From Ignavibacteriota bacterium (GTDB lineage: Bacteria > Bacteroidota > Ignavibacteria > Ignavibacteriales > Ignavibacteriaceae): 64,000 nt of DNA. The DNA is taken from NCBI GenBank assembly GCA_013285425.1, contig CP053447.1, positions 1,742,001 through 1,806,000 on the forward strand, given 5' to 3'. A program made the translations under genes and the position numbers. Shown here piece after piece: positions 49,055 to 56,880 of this stretch. Within the stretch, counting starts at the first letter, position 1; every line of letters starts with the position of its first letter. Below the pieces are notes generated by a model. The model searched no databases, was not told where the DNA came from, and saw only the letters and a list, made by a program, of their open reading frames with translations.

Positions 49055-49127
49055 TTGTCCCGTCAGGGGTCGAACCTGAACTCTTCTGATCCAGAGTCAG
49101 ACGTGTTGCCAATTACACCACGGGACA
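49055..49127 (-). tRNA. tRNA-Gln (anticodon CTG)
   Basis: The acceptor TGTCCCG/CGGGACA is perfect. The anticodon stem TCTGA/TCAGA encloses the loop CTCTGGA with anticodon CTG. The T-arm contains GGTTCGACCCC. It lies 192 bases upstream of tRNA-Glu on the same strand. Confidence 0.93.
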
Positions 49128-49242
49128 ATGAGATTTTTCTCTGTTTTTTGTTGGACAAATATATCTATTGATGCCTATAAATGCAATTTAACTATAATCA
49201 ATTATACCTTGAGAATAAGAAGAATGTTGTTTTAATTTGCAG

Positions 49243-50115
49243 ATGTTAATCAAGAAAATTGTTGATATGTACAGAATATTTTTATTACTGATTGCTTTAA
49301 GTGTTTGCTCTCCTGCTCAAAAGTTTGAGATTATTGATTCTTATGGTGATTTCAATAATGCAGTTTCGTTTTATATCACTGCCAATGGTTTTGTTTATGT
49401 ATGTGATAAAGGTGATGATGAAATTATACTGCTTGATACTCTCGGAAATGTATTAAAAACATTTGGCGGATATGGCTGGACAAACGATTCATTTGATGAC
49501 CCTTCAGATGTCTTCGCTGATCCTTTATCAGTTTATGTTTCTGATAAGAATAATAATTCAATTAAAAGATTAGATAAGAATTTGAATTTCCTTTCTTCGT
49601 TTAATAAAAAAGAAAGCAGTAATTCTGAAGAGCAATTTGGCTTTCCATCAAGTGTAGCGGTTTCAAACCAAGGTGATCTTTACCTGATTGATACTGATAA
49701 CAGAAGAGTGATTAAATTTGATATCTATGGAAATTTTTTTCTTAACTTTGGCGGCATTGATGCGGGAAAATTTCAGCTTAATAATCCTTCACAACTTGCA
49801 ATTTCATCTGTTAACAATATTTATGTAATAGATAACAAAGATATTTTTCTGTTTGATAATTTTGGCAATGGTATTACTAAACTTCAATTTGAAAACACAC
49901 TTCAATCTGTAAGAATATTGTTTAATAATCTTATCATCACAGATGTGAACAGGAATATTTTCTTTTCTGATCTTAAATCCGGTGATGGAAATGTAATCCG
50001 GCTGCATTTTGATTATTCTTTTGAGAATATAAAGATTAGTTCAGCTATTGTCCTGAACAGTAAACTTTATGTGCTTACTGATAAAAATATTTTAGTATTC
50101 TCAAAAATTGATTGA
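49243..50115 (+). CDS. Exported NHL-repeat beta-propeller protein
   Basis: A ~290-residue protein with a signal peptide (MYRIFLLLIALSVCSPAQ) and NHL-like blades: GFVYVCDKGDDEIILLDTLG, LSVYVSDKNNNSIKRLD, GDLYLIDTDNRRVIKFD. It is a six-bladed-type propeller in the periplasm or cell surface, with no catalytic motif. The start is uncertain: ATG 49243 adds eight residues, while ATG 49267 begins the signal peptide directly. It is the first gene of a four-gene plus-strand run. The function is unknown. Confidence 0.75.
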   Translation: MLIKKIVDMYRIFLLLIALSVCSPAQKFEIIDSYGDFNNAVSFYITANGFVYVCDKGDDEIILLDTLGNVLKTFGGYGWTNDSFDDPSDVFADPLSVYVSDKNNNSIKRLDKNLNFLSSFNKKESSNSEEQFGFPSSVAVSNQGDLYLIDTDNRRVIKFDIYGNFFLNFGGIDAGKFQLNNPSQLAISSVNNIYVIDNKDIFLFDNFGNGITKLQFENTLQSVRILFNNLIITDVNRNIFFSDLKSGDGNVIRLHFDYSFENIKISSAIVLNSKLYVLTDKNILVFSKID

Positions 50116-50121
50116 TGCATA

Positions 50122-50598
50122 TTGAGATCATCAATTCAGATAAAGTTACTGCTATTAAGATTTTTTTTATTTACCGCTTCTGTTATCTGGTTAACAGGCA
50201 TTATTTCCCCCTGCCTCGATATCGGATTATTTAGAGCTTTATATCCTTTTCAAAAGCAAGTCTATTCCATAGTTTGTCATCAGGATATTAATAAATCATT
50301 TAATTGCAGCAATATTTACTTTTTGGTTTGTGCAAGATGCAGCGGAATATATTTGGGTTCAGCTATAATTTCATTAGCCGTTATTTTAGTAAACAGACCT
50401 ATTAAGATTAAAACAAAACTTCTTGTTCTCCTTTCTTTACCTTTATTAGCTGATGTATTGTTTACAACAATTAAGCTGTATAATTACAACAAATTGCTTT
50501 CAGCAATTACCGGTTTACTTTTCGGTTCAATCGTATTTCTATATATTTTAAGTGCAATTGAAAATTTACTTTTACAGAAAAAAATCCATGAATTTTAA
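50122..50598 (+). CDS. DUF2085 membrane protein
   Basis: A ~158-residue protein with about four membrane helices. The central sequence VCHQDINKSFNC...CARCSGIYLG is the DUF2085 signature, with cysteines and a histidine that suggest a metal or redox site. No in-frame ATG exists near the N-terminus, so a TTG at 50122 is the likely start. It follows the NHL gene by six bases. The function is unknown. Confidence 0.75.
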   Translation: MRSSIQIKLLLLRFFLFTASVIWLTGIISPCLDIGLFRALYPFQKQVYSIVCHQDINKSFNCSNIYFLVCARCSGIYLGSAIISLAVILVNRPIKIKTKLLVLLSLPLLADVLFTTIKLYNYNKLLSAITGLLFGSIVFLYILSAIENLLLQKKIHEF

Positions 50599-51097
50599 AA
50601 AATATCTGCCAGCAATTGTTTCCGGATTCGGGGCAGCAGTTCTTTCAACTGTACCGGGAATAAAAAATTTTAGTTGTTGTTTACTTGTACCGGGAGCAGC
50701 AGCAATCAGCATTTTAATTGATAAAAAAATTAATAACTCAAACGAAAGGGTTTTACTTAACAAATCACTTGGTTTTGGTTTTCTCACCGGACTTACTGCA
50801 ACAATTTTCATAACTATTTTTGATATGCTGATAACTTATATAACCAAAACTAACGACTTTATTCAAACCTTACCTCAGTCAGAGATTATAATGCAGCAAT
50901 GGAATTTAGGTCCTTTGTTTGATGACTCATTAAAAATGATGAAGAATGCTGCACACAAAATTGAAAAGACCGGATTTTCATCTATCTATTTGCTGATGAT
51001 CTTTTCAAGTCATTTTATTATTAATACAATTTTTGGATTAATAGGCGGTGTCTTTGGTATGAGTCTGGCTAACAGAAAATTAAGAGAGGAAGAATAA
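50588..51097 (+). CDS. Uncharacterised membrane protein
   Basis: A 169-residue protein with three to four membrane helices (around AIVSGFGAAVLSTVPG, LLVPGAAAISILI, FLTGLTATIFITIFDML and FIINTIFGLIGGVFGMSL). I chose ATG 50588 (MNFKKYLP), which gives a normal membrane-protein start and an 11-base overlap with the DUF2085 gene. An upstream TTG would extend it. I do not recognise the family. Confidence 0.68.
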   Translation: MNFKKYLPAIVSGFGAAVLSTVPGIKNFSCCLLVPGAAAISILIDKKINNSNERVLLNKSLGFGFLTGLTATIFITIFDMLITYITKTNDFIQTLPQSEIIMQQWNLGPLFDDSLKMMKNAAHKIEKTGFSSIYLLMIFSSHFIINTIFGLIGGVFGMSLANRKLREEE

Positions 51098-51102
51098 CTT
51101 AA

Positions 51103-51402
51103 ATGATAACAGCACTTATTTTTTTCTGCCATCTGATTTTTGCACTTGTAATATTTACTAAAAAATGGCAGGATGATAATCTCGCTTCTGGCTTTCAAAA
51201 TTTAGCTTTTATAGGAATTTTCTTTGCTGTTGGCTGGTCAATAACAGGAATGATAGCAAAATTAATTATGGATCAGGAAGGATTGGGTATCCACTTCGAC
51301 AGAGATACATTTTCACTTGCCTTGCTTACATTGATTGAGTTTTTCTTTTATAAATTTTATTACAAAGAAGAACCTACTGCAGGCGGTAAGGAAAAACAAT
51401 AA
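51103..51402 (+). CDS. Small uncharacterised membrane protein
   Basis: A 99-residue protein with two or three hydrophobic helices and an acidic/basic C-terminal tail. It follows the previous membrane protein by five bases, so it is probably co-transcribed. Its last 29 bases overlap the 3' end of the convergent tonB-like gene. I see no recognisable family. Confidence 0.62.
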   Translation: MITALIFFCHLIFALVIFTKKWQDDNLASGFQNLAFIGIFFAVGWSITGMIAKLIMDQEGLGIHFDRDTFSLALLTLIEFFFYKFYYKEEPTAGGKEKQ

Positions 51403-52075
51403 TCGCTGTCTGATCAGTTTGAGCCTGATTAATTGTTAATGGTTCAAATCTCCATTGCCATAACGAATTAATAGCTGCATTCTCAAGTCTGGTATCAGCT
51501 TTTGTCAATAAAAATATTGAACCAACTGTCCCGTCAGGTTTAATTGTAAACTTCAGTCTGATATCAATTTCTTTATTAACACCTTCGGGATATGTCGGAA
51601 TAACATAACTATAAATCTTCCGTGTCCCCAATCCGCCGCCTTCAAAATGGAAACCAAAATCACCACTACCCTGATTTAAATTTCCTTTTTTATCACCGGG
51701 CGGATTATTACTAACTCGCTCATCAGTTTGACTGGTAGTTTCCTTCTTTATTTCTTTATCTTTTTTTGCAGGATTAACATCAGTAACATCAGTATTCTTT
51801 GCTTTAGGCAGTTCAACTTCCTTTACTTCAAGATTTTTATCTTTGGTAGTTTCCTGTTCTTGTAACTCGGCTTTCTCAAGTCTTTCATCAAATGCAACAC
51901 CTTCAGTTCCCGATGATCCGGTTCCTCCGGTAGTACCGAATGATAATTCAACATAATCTTTAGGCTGATATTCAAACGAGATGTTAACCAGTAATAAAAT
52001 AAGAAATAGAATAAGATGAAATCCTATTGAAGCAGAATAAGAAAACCTGTTAATATTTCGAATTGATATTTCCAT
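51374..52075 (-). CDS. TonB-family energy-transducing protein
   Basis: A 233-residue protein with one N-terminal membrane helix (about 17-35), a charged periplasmic linker and a TonB C-terminal domain. The domain is marked by YPEGVNKEIDIRLKFTI, PDGTVGSI and AINSLWQWRFEPL. It is the last gene of an operon that also encodes ExbB and ExbD, three bases after exbD. It should couple the proton-driven motor to an outer-membrane partner, plausibly the barrel protein of the same operon. Confidence 0.88.
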   Translation of the reverse strand: MEISIRNINRFSYSASIGFHLILFLILLLVNISFEYQPKDYVELSFGTTGGTGSSGTEGVAFDERLEKAELQEQETTKDKNLEVKEVELPKAKNTDVTDVNPAKKDKEIKKETTSQTDERVSNNPPGDKKGNLNQGSGDFGFHFEGGGLGTRKIYSYVIPTYPEGVNKEIDIRLKFTIKPDGTVGSIFLLTKADTRLENAAINSLWQWRFEPLTINQAQTDQTAIIVFPYRLQ

Positions 52076-52077
52076 TT

Positions 52078-52482
52078 TTATAGATTCTCTTTTTCAGTTT
52101 CTATTGTAAACTTTTCTATATTAGAAATTTTTGCAGCATCAATAACTTTAATAACTAAATCAATTGATACAGTTTTATCTGCACGGATTATCAGATTATC
52201 TTCATTTGTTTTTGTCTTTAACTCATTCAGTTTTGCTGATAACAGATCAATATTTATTTCTTCTTCTCCCGCAAAAACTGCTCCTGCGGCAGTTAATGTA
52301 ACAATCATCTGCGACGGCTGAGATCTTTCGTTCATCTTTGAACCGGGCAGCTTAACTTTTACTCCCGTCTGTATTACAAAATGTGATGTTAATAAAAAGA
52401 ATATCAGCAGCAGCATCACTATATCAGTTAAAGATGAATAAGCAAAAATGCTTAACGGTTCTTTAGATAATTTAAATTTCAT
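52078..52482 (-). CDS. ExbD/TolR-family motor protein
   Basis: A 134-residue protein with one helix near residues 17-35 that carries the proton-path aspartate (YSSLTDIVMLLLIFFLLTS). A periplasmic ExbD/TolR domain follows. It forms the ion-channel motor with ExbB. It lies between exbB and the TonB gene with 3-8 base gaps. Confidence 0.9.
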   Translation of the reverse strand: MKFKLSKEPLSIFAYSSLTDIVMLLLIFFLLTSHFVIQTGVKVKLPGSKMNERSQPSQMIVTLTAAGAVFAGEEEINIDLLSAKLNELKTKTNEDNLIIRADKTVSIDLVIKVIDAAKISNIEKFTIETEKENL

Positions 52483-52490
52483 TTGATTAC

Positions 52491-53147
52491 CTATAATTCC
52501 ATTTCTACTTCATCATCTGAATCAGAATCACCTTTACTTTCGTCCTGTATAACATCAATCACATCGTTAGCAACTGTTTCCATCTCTCCAACGAGTTTTT
52601 TTACAGCTCCTAAAAAATAGTTGTAAAGTGCAAGAGCAGGTATTCCTATTATTAATCCAAAAGCGGTAGTGATTAATGCTTCCCATATTCCGCCTGCTAA
52701 ATCACTTGGATTTGCCGCCCCGGCCAGTTCTTCTATTGTCATAAAAGCCTGAATCATACCTGTAACTGTTCCTAAAAAACCTAACAATGGAGCAATACCA
52801 GCAACCGACGCAAGTACAGAAAGTCCTTTTTCCAATTTACTGACTTCCTGACTGCCAGCATTTTCAATTGCATCTTTTACTCTGTCATGTCCGTACTTGT
52901 ATTTATTTAATCCTTTCCTTACAATATTTGCAACAGGCGATTTCTCTTCAATACAATAACTAATTGCACCTGATATATCTTTCTTCTTAATAAATCCCCT
53001 AATCCTAACCATAAAAGCCGGTACATTTATTTTAGCTTTTCTTAACATCAAAAAACGATCGATTGAAACTGCCAGACCGATGATTGAGCTAAGAAGAATC
53101 GGCCACATTATTAATCCGCCTTTTAGAAAAATATCAAATAGGTTCAT
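52491..53147 (-). CDS. ExbB/TolQ-family motor protein
   Basis: A 218-residue MotA/TolQ/ExbB proton-channel protein with three helices. The signature GIAPLLGFLGTVTGMIQAF (about 117-135) and ALITTAFGLIIGIPALALYN are clear. The C-terminus is acidic (DSDSDDEVEMEL). It is coupled to exbD in the same operon. Confidence 0.92.
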   Translation of the reverse strand: MNLFDIFLKGGLIMWPILLSSIIGLAVSIDRFLMLRKAKINVPAFMVRIRGFIKKKDISGAISYCIEEKSPVANIVRKGLNKYKYGHDRVKDAIENAGSQEVSKLEKGLSVLASVAGIAPLLGFLGTVTGMIQAFMTIEELAGAANPSDLAGGIWEALITTAFGLIIGIPALALYNYFLGAVKKLVGEMETVANDVIDVIQDESKGDSDSDDEVEMEL

Positions 53148-53165
53148 ATTATTCCTTCAATAAAT

Positions 53166-55274
53166 TTATGGTCTTATATTTTTGTTAATAAAATTCTGAG
53201 CTTCTTCTTTTGTAGAAAAATTCCCAACTCTTACTCTGTACCAGGTACCACGCCCCTGAATTTCGGCTGTTTCTACAAACGCATTGTAACCTTTGTTCCT
53301 GTATTTTCCTGCTTCATTTTCAGAAATTGAACTAGCCCTGAAAGATGCAACCTGAACAACGAAGTAATCTCCATATTTAAATATGTTGTTTCCAACATTT
53401 AATGCTTTAGGTTTTGTTAACGTAGTTGTTGTTGATGATAGTGGTTTTAAATCAGGAATCTTAGCCGGAGGTTCCGGTTTGATTTCTTTCTTTTCAATTT
53501 TAACTTCGGGTTGTTTATCAACCTGTTCATTTATCACCACATCTTCTTTTTTAACATCTTCCTTTACAACTTCTTCTGATGTAGCTGCGTTTTGATTTAA
53601 TGTAGTTCCCTCAGTTTGAAGCGGATAAGGAGTTGAAACGGGAATATCATAATCTCTTTTAATAACAGTTGTATTAGCTGTGTTAAGACTTATGTTAACA
53701 TTCTTAACCGGAATTTCTTTCTTCTGGAAAAATTCCAAATACCAATAAAGAGCAAGAGAAAGTACAATTACAATCAATGGGAAAATAATAAATGGAAGAT
53801 AATTTTTCTTTTCTACCGGTTCATAGTATTCAGCTTTTTGTTCAGTTTGTTCTTTAACAGCTTCTTCATCCTCTTCTATTGACTCTACATCAGATATATC
53901 ATTTCTATTAGTTTCTTCCTGCAGATTGCTAGCACTCTCATTTTCTGCTTCAGAAAGTTCGGGATAAGTATCTTCCTTTATTTCTTCTGAATGATTATGG
54001 TCTTCATTAATTATCTCATTATCGGATGATGCTGTTGCCTCAACTTCCTTTGATTCTCCCTGAGATTTATTGGGTATATATGTTTCAAAATACTTTGATG
54101 TATTCTCCCAGAATTGCTTATCCTCATCACTATCAGGAGTTTCGGTTATTTCTATTGTCTGTTCTGAAGTATCATCATTTTGTATTCCATCGATTTGTAT
54201 TTCATCAATTTGTATTTCATCAATCAGTAATTCATCACTATTACCCGAAATATCAGATTGAATTAACAATGGTTCAGATGATTCTGATGAAATAACATCT
54301 GCATCTTCATTTTTTACTTCGATAGTATTCTCATTAAAGTTAAGTAATTCATCCAACTTTTCAGATGATTCAGTATCAGCATTTTCTGATAAAGAAATTT
54401 CAACAGGCTTCGTTAAATCTTTTTCACCAATTTCAATAAAAGATTCCTCAATTAAAGTTTCAGTATTCTCTTCATTAAATTTTTCTTGCTTTATTTCATC
54501 CTGAGTGGTCTCATCCTTTTTTTGATTTAAGTCGAAACTAATCTTCTCATCAGCAATATCAAGTATAGATTCCGCTTCAATCTGTTGTGATAGATCTTCA
54601 CCAAAATCCCATGCAATGTTTTTGAGTTCCTGAGTTTGTTTTTCATATTCACTTAATTCAGTTTTCTGAACAGGCTGTTCATCAGGTATTACCTTCTCAG
54701 ATGTTTCAGCATCGGCAGTATCAGTCCATTTTAACTGAACCTGATTAGAGTTATAAGACCTGGCATCAATAACAAGGATGGGAAAACTTTCTGCTAATTC
54801 TGCAATAACAGCATTTGAAATAACTTTATCTACTTTTGATTCAATCAATCTTCTGTATTCATATCCTGAAGTCGGAATATAAATATTGTCAAAAGGAACG
54901 CCTCTTAATGGTATTAGAGGTTTACCAATACTAAGGCTGAAGGCGGCATCAATTGGATGGAAATCATCGTCATCAGAAAACGGAATACTAAATACCAATC
55001 CTTTGGTATCAGAATTTTTAAGATCACTTTCTTCAGAAAACAAGATAAGATCAATTTCTTCTTCCGATACTTGGTTATCATTATAACTATATACTGGTTT
55101 CTTAATACTTCCTTTAATCAAATAGAAATATCCAAAACCATTCAGAAATAATGACTGTCCGATTTTTGTATCTGAAGAAATTCTTTTTAACAGAAGCTCA
55201 AAAAATATCTTGGCATCCTGATCCGGGATACCCGAATTTTTTGCAAGTTTTCTTATTAATTCTGCTTTGGTCAT
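53166..55274 (-). CDS. HU-like / SPOR-domain inner-membrane protein
   Basis: A 702-residue protein. Residues 1-~70 (ELIRKLAKNSGIPDQDAKIF ... FLNGFGYFYL) resemble an HU/IHF-like domain of the CCDC81 type. A long acidic, repeat-containing cytoplasmic region follows to ~490, then one membrane helix (PFIIFPLIVIVLSLALYWYL) and a periplasmic linker. The C-terminal SPOR domain (YFVVQVASFRASSISENEA ... WYRVRVGNFSTKEEAQNFI) binds denuded peptidoglycan. It therefore runs from the cytoplasm to the cell wall, and lies in the operon between the barrel and exbB genes. Confidence 0.85.
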   Translation of the reverse strand: MTKAELIRKLAKNSGIPDQDAKIFFELLLKRISSDTKIGQSLFLNGFGYFYLIKGSIKKPVYSYNDNQVSEEEIDLILFSEESDLKNSDTKGLVFSIPFSDDDDFHPIDAAFSLSIGKPLIPLRGVPFDNIYIPTSGYEYRRLIESKVDKVISNAVIAELAESFPILVIDARSYNSNQVQLKWTDTADAETSEKVIPDEQPVQKTELSEYEKQTQELKNIAWDFGEDLSQQIEAESILDIADEKISFDLNQKKDETTQDEIKQEKFNEENTETLIEESFIEIGEKDLTKPVEISLSENADTESSEKLDELLNFNENTIEVKNEDADVISSESSEPLLIQSDISGNSDELLIDEIQIDEIQIDGIQNDDTSEQTIEITETPDSDEDKQFWENTSKYFETYIPNKSQGESKEVEATASSDNEIINEDHNHSEEIKEDTYPELSEAENESASNLQEETNRNDISDVESIEEDEEAVKEQTEQKAEYYEPVEKKNYLPFIIFPLIVIVLSLALYWYLEFFQKKEIPVKNVNISLNTANTTVIKRDYDIPVSTPYPLQTEGTTLNQNAATSEEVVKEDVKKEDVVINEQVDKQPEVKIEKKEIKPEPPAKIPDLKPLSSTTTTLTKPKALNVGNNIFKYGDYFVVQVASFRASSISENEAGKYRNKGYNAFVETAEIQGRGTWYRVRVGNFSTKEEAQNFINKNIRP
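54181..54225 (-). repeat. 15-bp tandem repeat inside the HU-SPOR gene
   Basis: Three near-identical 15-base units (plus strand TGTATTtCATCaATt) encode DEIQI-DEIQI-DGIQN in the acidic linker. The third copy differs by a base or two. Unit length is a multiple of three, so copy-number change would keep the frame. Confidence 0.85.
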
Positions 55275-55284
55275 AATCAGTTTT

Positions 55285-56880
55285 TTATAAACGATAATTT
55301 ATACCGAAAATAACATTTAATGGTATTTCCCGATAACCATTCCAAAAATAGTTTTTCTGATTTAAAAGATTATTAATATCTAATGTTAAATCAAGATTTT
55401 GCTGAAAAGAATATATAAAGGATAATCCTAAATCAAAATAATCGCCAAGGGATATTTCATTTTTTATATCAGAATATCTTTTTGATTGATAATCCAATTT
55501 TATGCTTGAGCTTAATCCGTTAGAAAAATTGTAACTGTAAATTGCATTTAATTTTAATGCGGACTGATAAGGTATCTGATTACCATCAATATCTCTGATA
55601 TCCGATAACTCAAATGAACTGTAGAATTCACCATAAGGTCCGAGATAAAATAAAAAGTCAGCAAACGGACTAATGTTTTTCATATCAGCGTATTTCAAAT
55701 CGAATTTACCAGAATCAGCTGATGGAGTAAAATAAGGAAAATTTTCTGATGTAAAATATTTTAATCCGCCATCTATCTGAAAATACTTGTCATATTCATA
55801 TTTAACAGAAGCTGTTAAAGCACTACTTTTTTTCCAGTAAATACTTCCAATACTATCAACTCTGAAGTAATGATTTTTTCTTAAATAATTACCCGGACTT
55901 TCAAACTGAGCTGAAGGAGCATATTCAGCAAACAATGTAATATCTTTATTTAATTTCATCGCTATGGAAGCATAAATTGCATTATATACATTACCATCCG
56001 TTGTTGAAAAAGTCCAGCCTATACTTCCTTTGATTAGTTTAGTAAAATTTAAACCTGCCGCCGGTCTGATCTGGAACAAACTGTTTCCTGAATTATTGCT
56101 TAAGTTATTCTTAATAATATGGTTTTGATAGTCAATTACTGTTTCAAGATTAAATGCTGAAAATTTGGCTAATGCTTCGGCTTTTAATCTGAGATTTTGT
56201 TCACTAAAAACTTCCTGAGAAATATTGGTAACATTATCATTAAACTTAACACCAAATAAAAAATACTTACCAAAATCATTTTTGATTGAAGCTTCAATTT
56301 TACCGTAATTCAGAGTTCTTCTTTCGCCTGGATTATCTGAAGCGAAAAACTTAAAGCTGGTTGTTCCGTAGTTTCCGTTAAGTGATAATTGAGTGCCGGG
56401 AAAAATCTCACTATTAATATCAGACCAATAAGTTAAATTAAAACCAAATCTTGTTTTATATCTGTCACTGTTATCTTCGTATGCTCTTATATAGTTACCG
56501 TTAAACATCCCTTCTAAAATTCCGTTTTCAAAAGGATAAGCATAATTACCGGAAACTGTTGGGATTGTATAAATTCCGATGCCTGCCGAAAGATTTCCTT
56601 TGTAGAAAGTAACATCATCTAAAAAACTCATATCACTTTTAAGCGGATTTGAAAAACTGCCGATCTCCAATTCTTCCGGTGAATATGATGGTTTTATAAA
56701 TTCTTCATTAACAGATGAAATAAAATCCGGTTTAATCTTATCAACCTTTTTTATGTTAAGCTGACTTCTTCCGGTAATTACAAAATCAGGAAGTTCTACT
56801 TCAGGATTTTTTGTTTTATCATCCTGTGCAAATGAAACAAAGGCTGCAAAAAATATTATCAGAGAAATATATAGTTTCAT
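55285..56880 (-). CDS. Outer-membrane beta-barrel, TonB-dependent-receptor-like without plug
   Basis: A 531-residue protein with a signal peptide (about 1-18), a short N-terminal segment (VELPDFVITGRSQLNI) that resembles a TonB-box/plug edge, and then an aromatic-alternating barrel to the C-terminal strand NVIFGINYRL. A full plug domain (~130 residues) is missing, so it is not a normal TonB-dependent receptor. It is translationally coupled to the TPR gene upstream (overlap) and lies in the ExbBD/TonB operon. Confidence 0.78.
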   Translation of the reverse strand: MKLYISLIIFFAAFVSFAQDDKTKNPEVELPDFVITGRSQLNIKKVDKIKPDFISSVNEEFIKPSYSPEELEIGSFSNPLKSDMSFLDDVTFYKGNLSAGIGIYTIPTVSGNYAYPFENGILEGMFNGNYIRAYEDNSDRYKTRFGFNLTYWSDINSEIFPGTQLSLNGNYGTTSFKFFASDNPGERRTLNYGKIEASIKNDFGKYFLFGVKFNDNVTNISQEVFSEQNLRLKAEALAKFSAFNLETVIDYQNHIIKNNLSNNSGNSLFQIRPAAGLNFTKLIKGSIGWTFSTTDGNVYNAIYASIAMKLNKDITLFAEYAPSAQFESPGNYLRKNHYFRVDSIGSIYWKKSSALTASVKYEYDKYFQIDGGLKYFTSENFPYFTPSADSGKFDLKYADMKNISPFADFLFYLGPYGEFYSSFELSDIRDIDGNQIPYQSALKLNAIYSYNFSNGLSSSIKLDYQSKRYSDIKNEISLGDYFDLGLSFIYSFQQNLDLTLDINNLLNQKNYFWNGYREIPLNVIFGINYRL

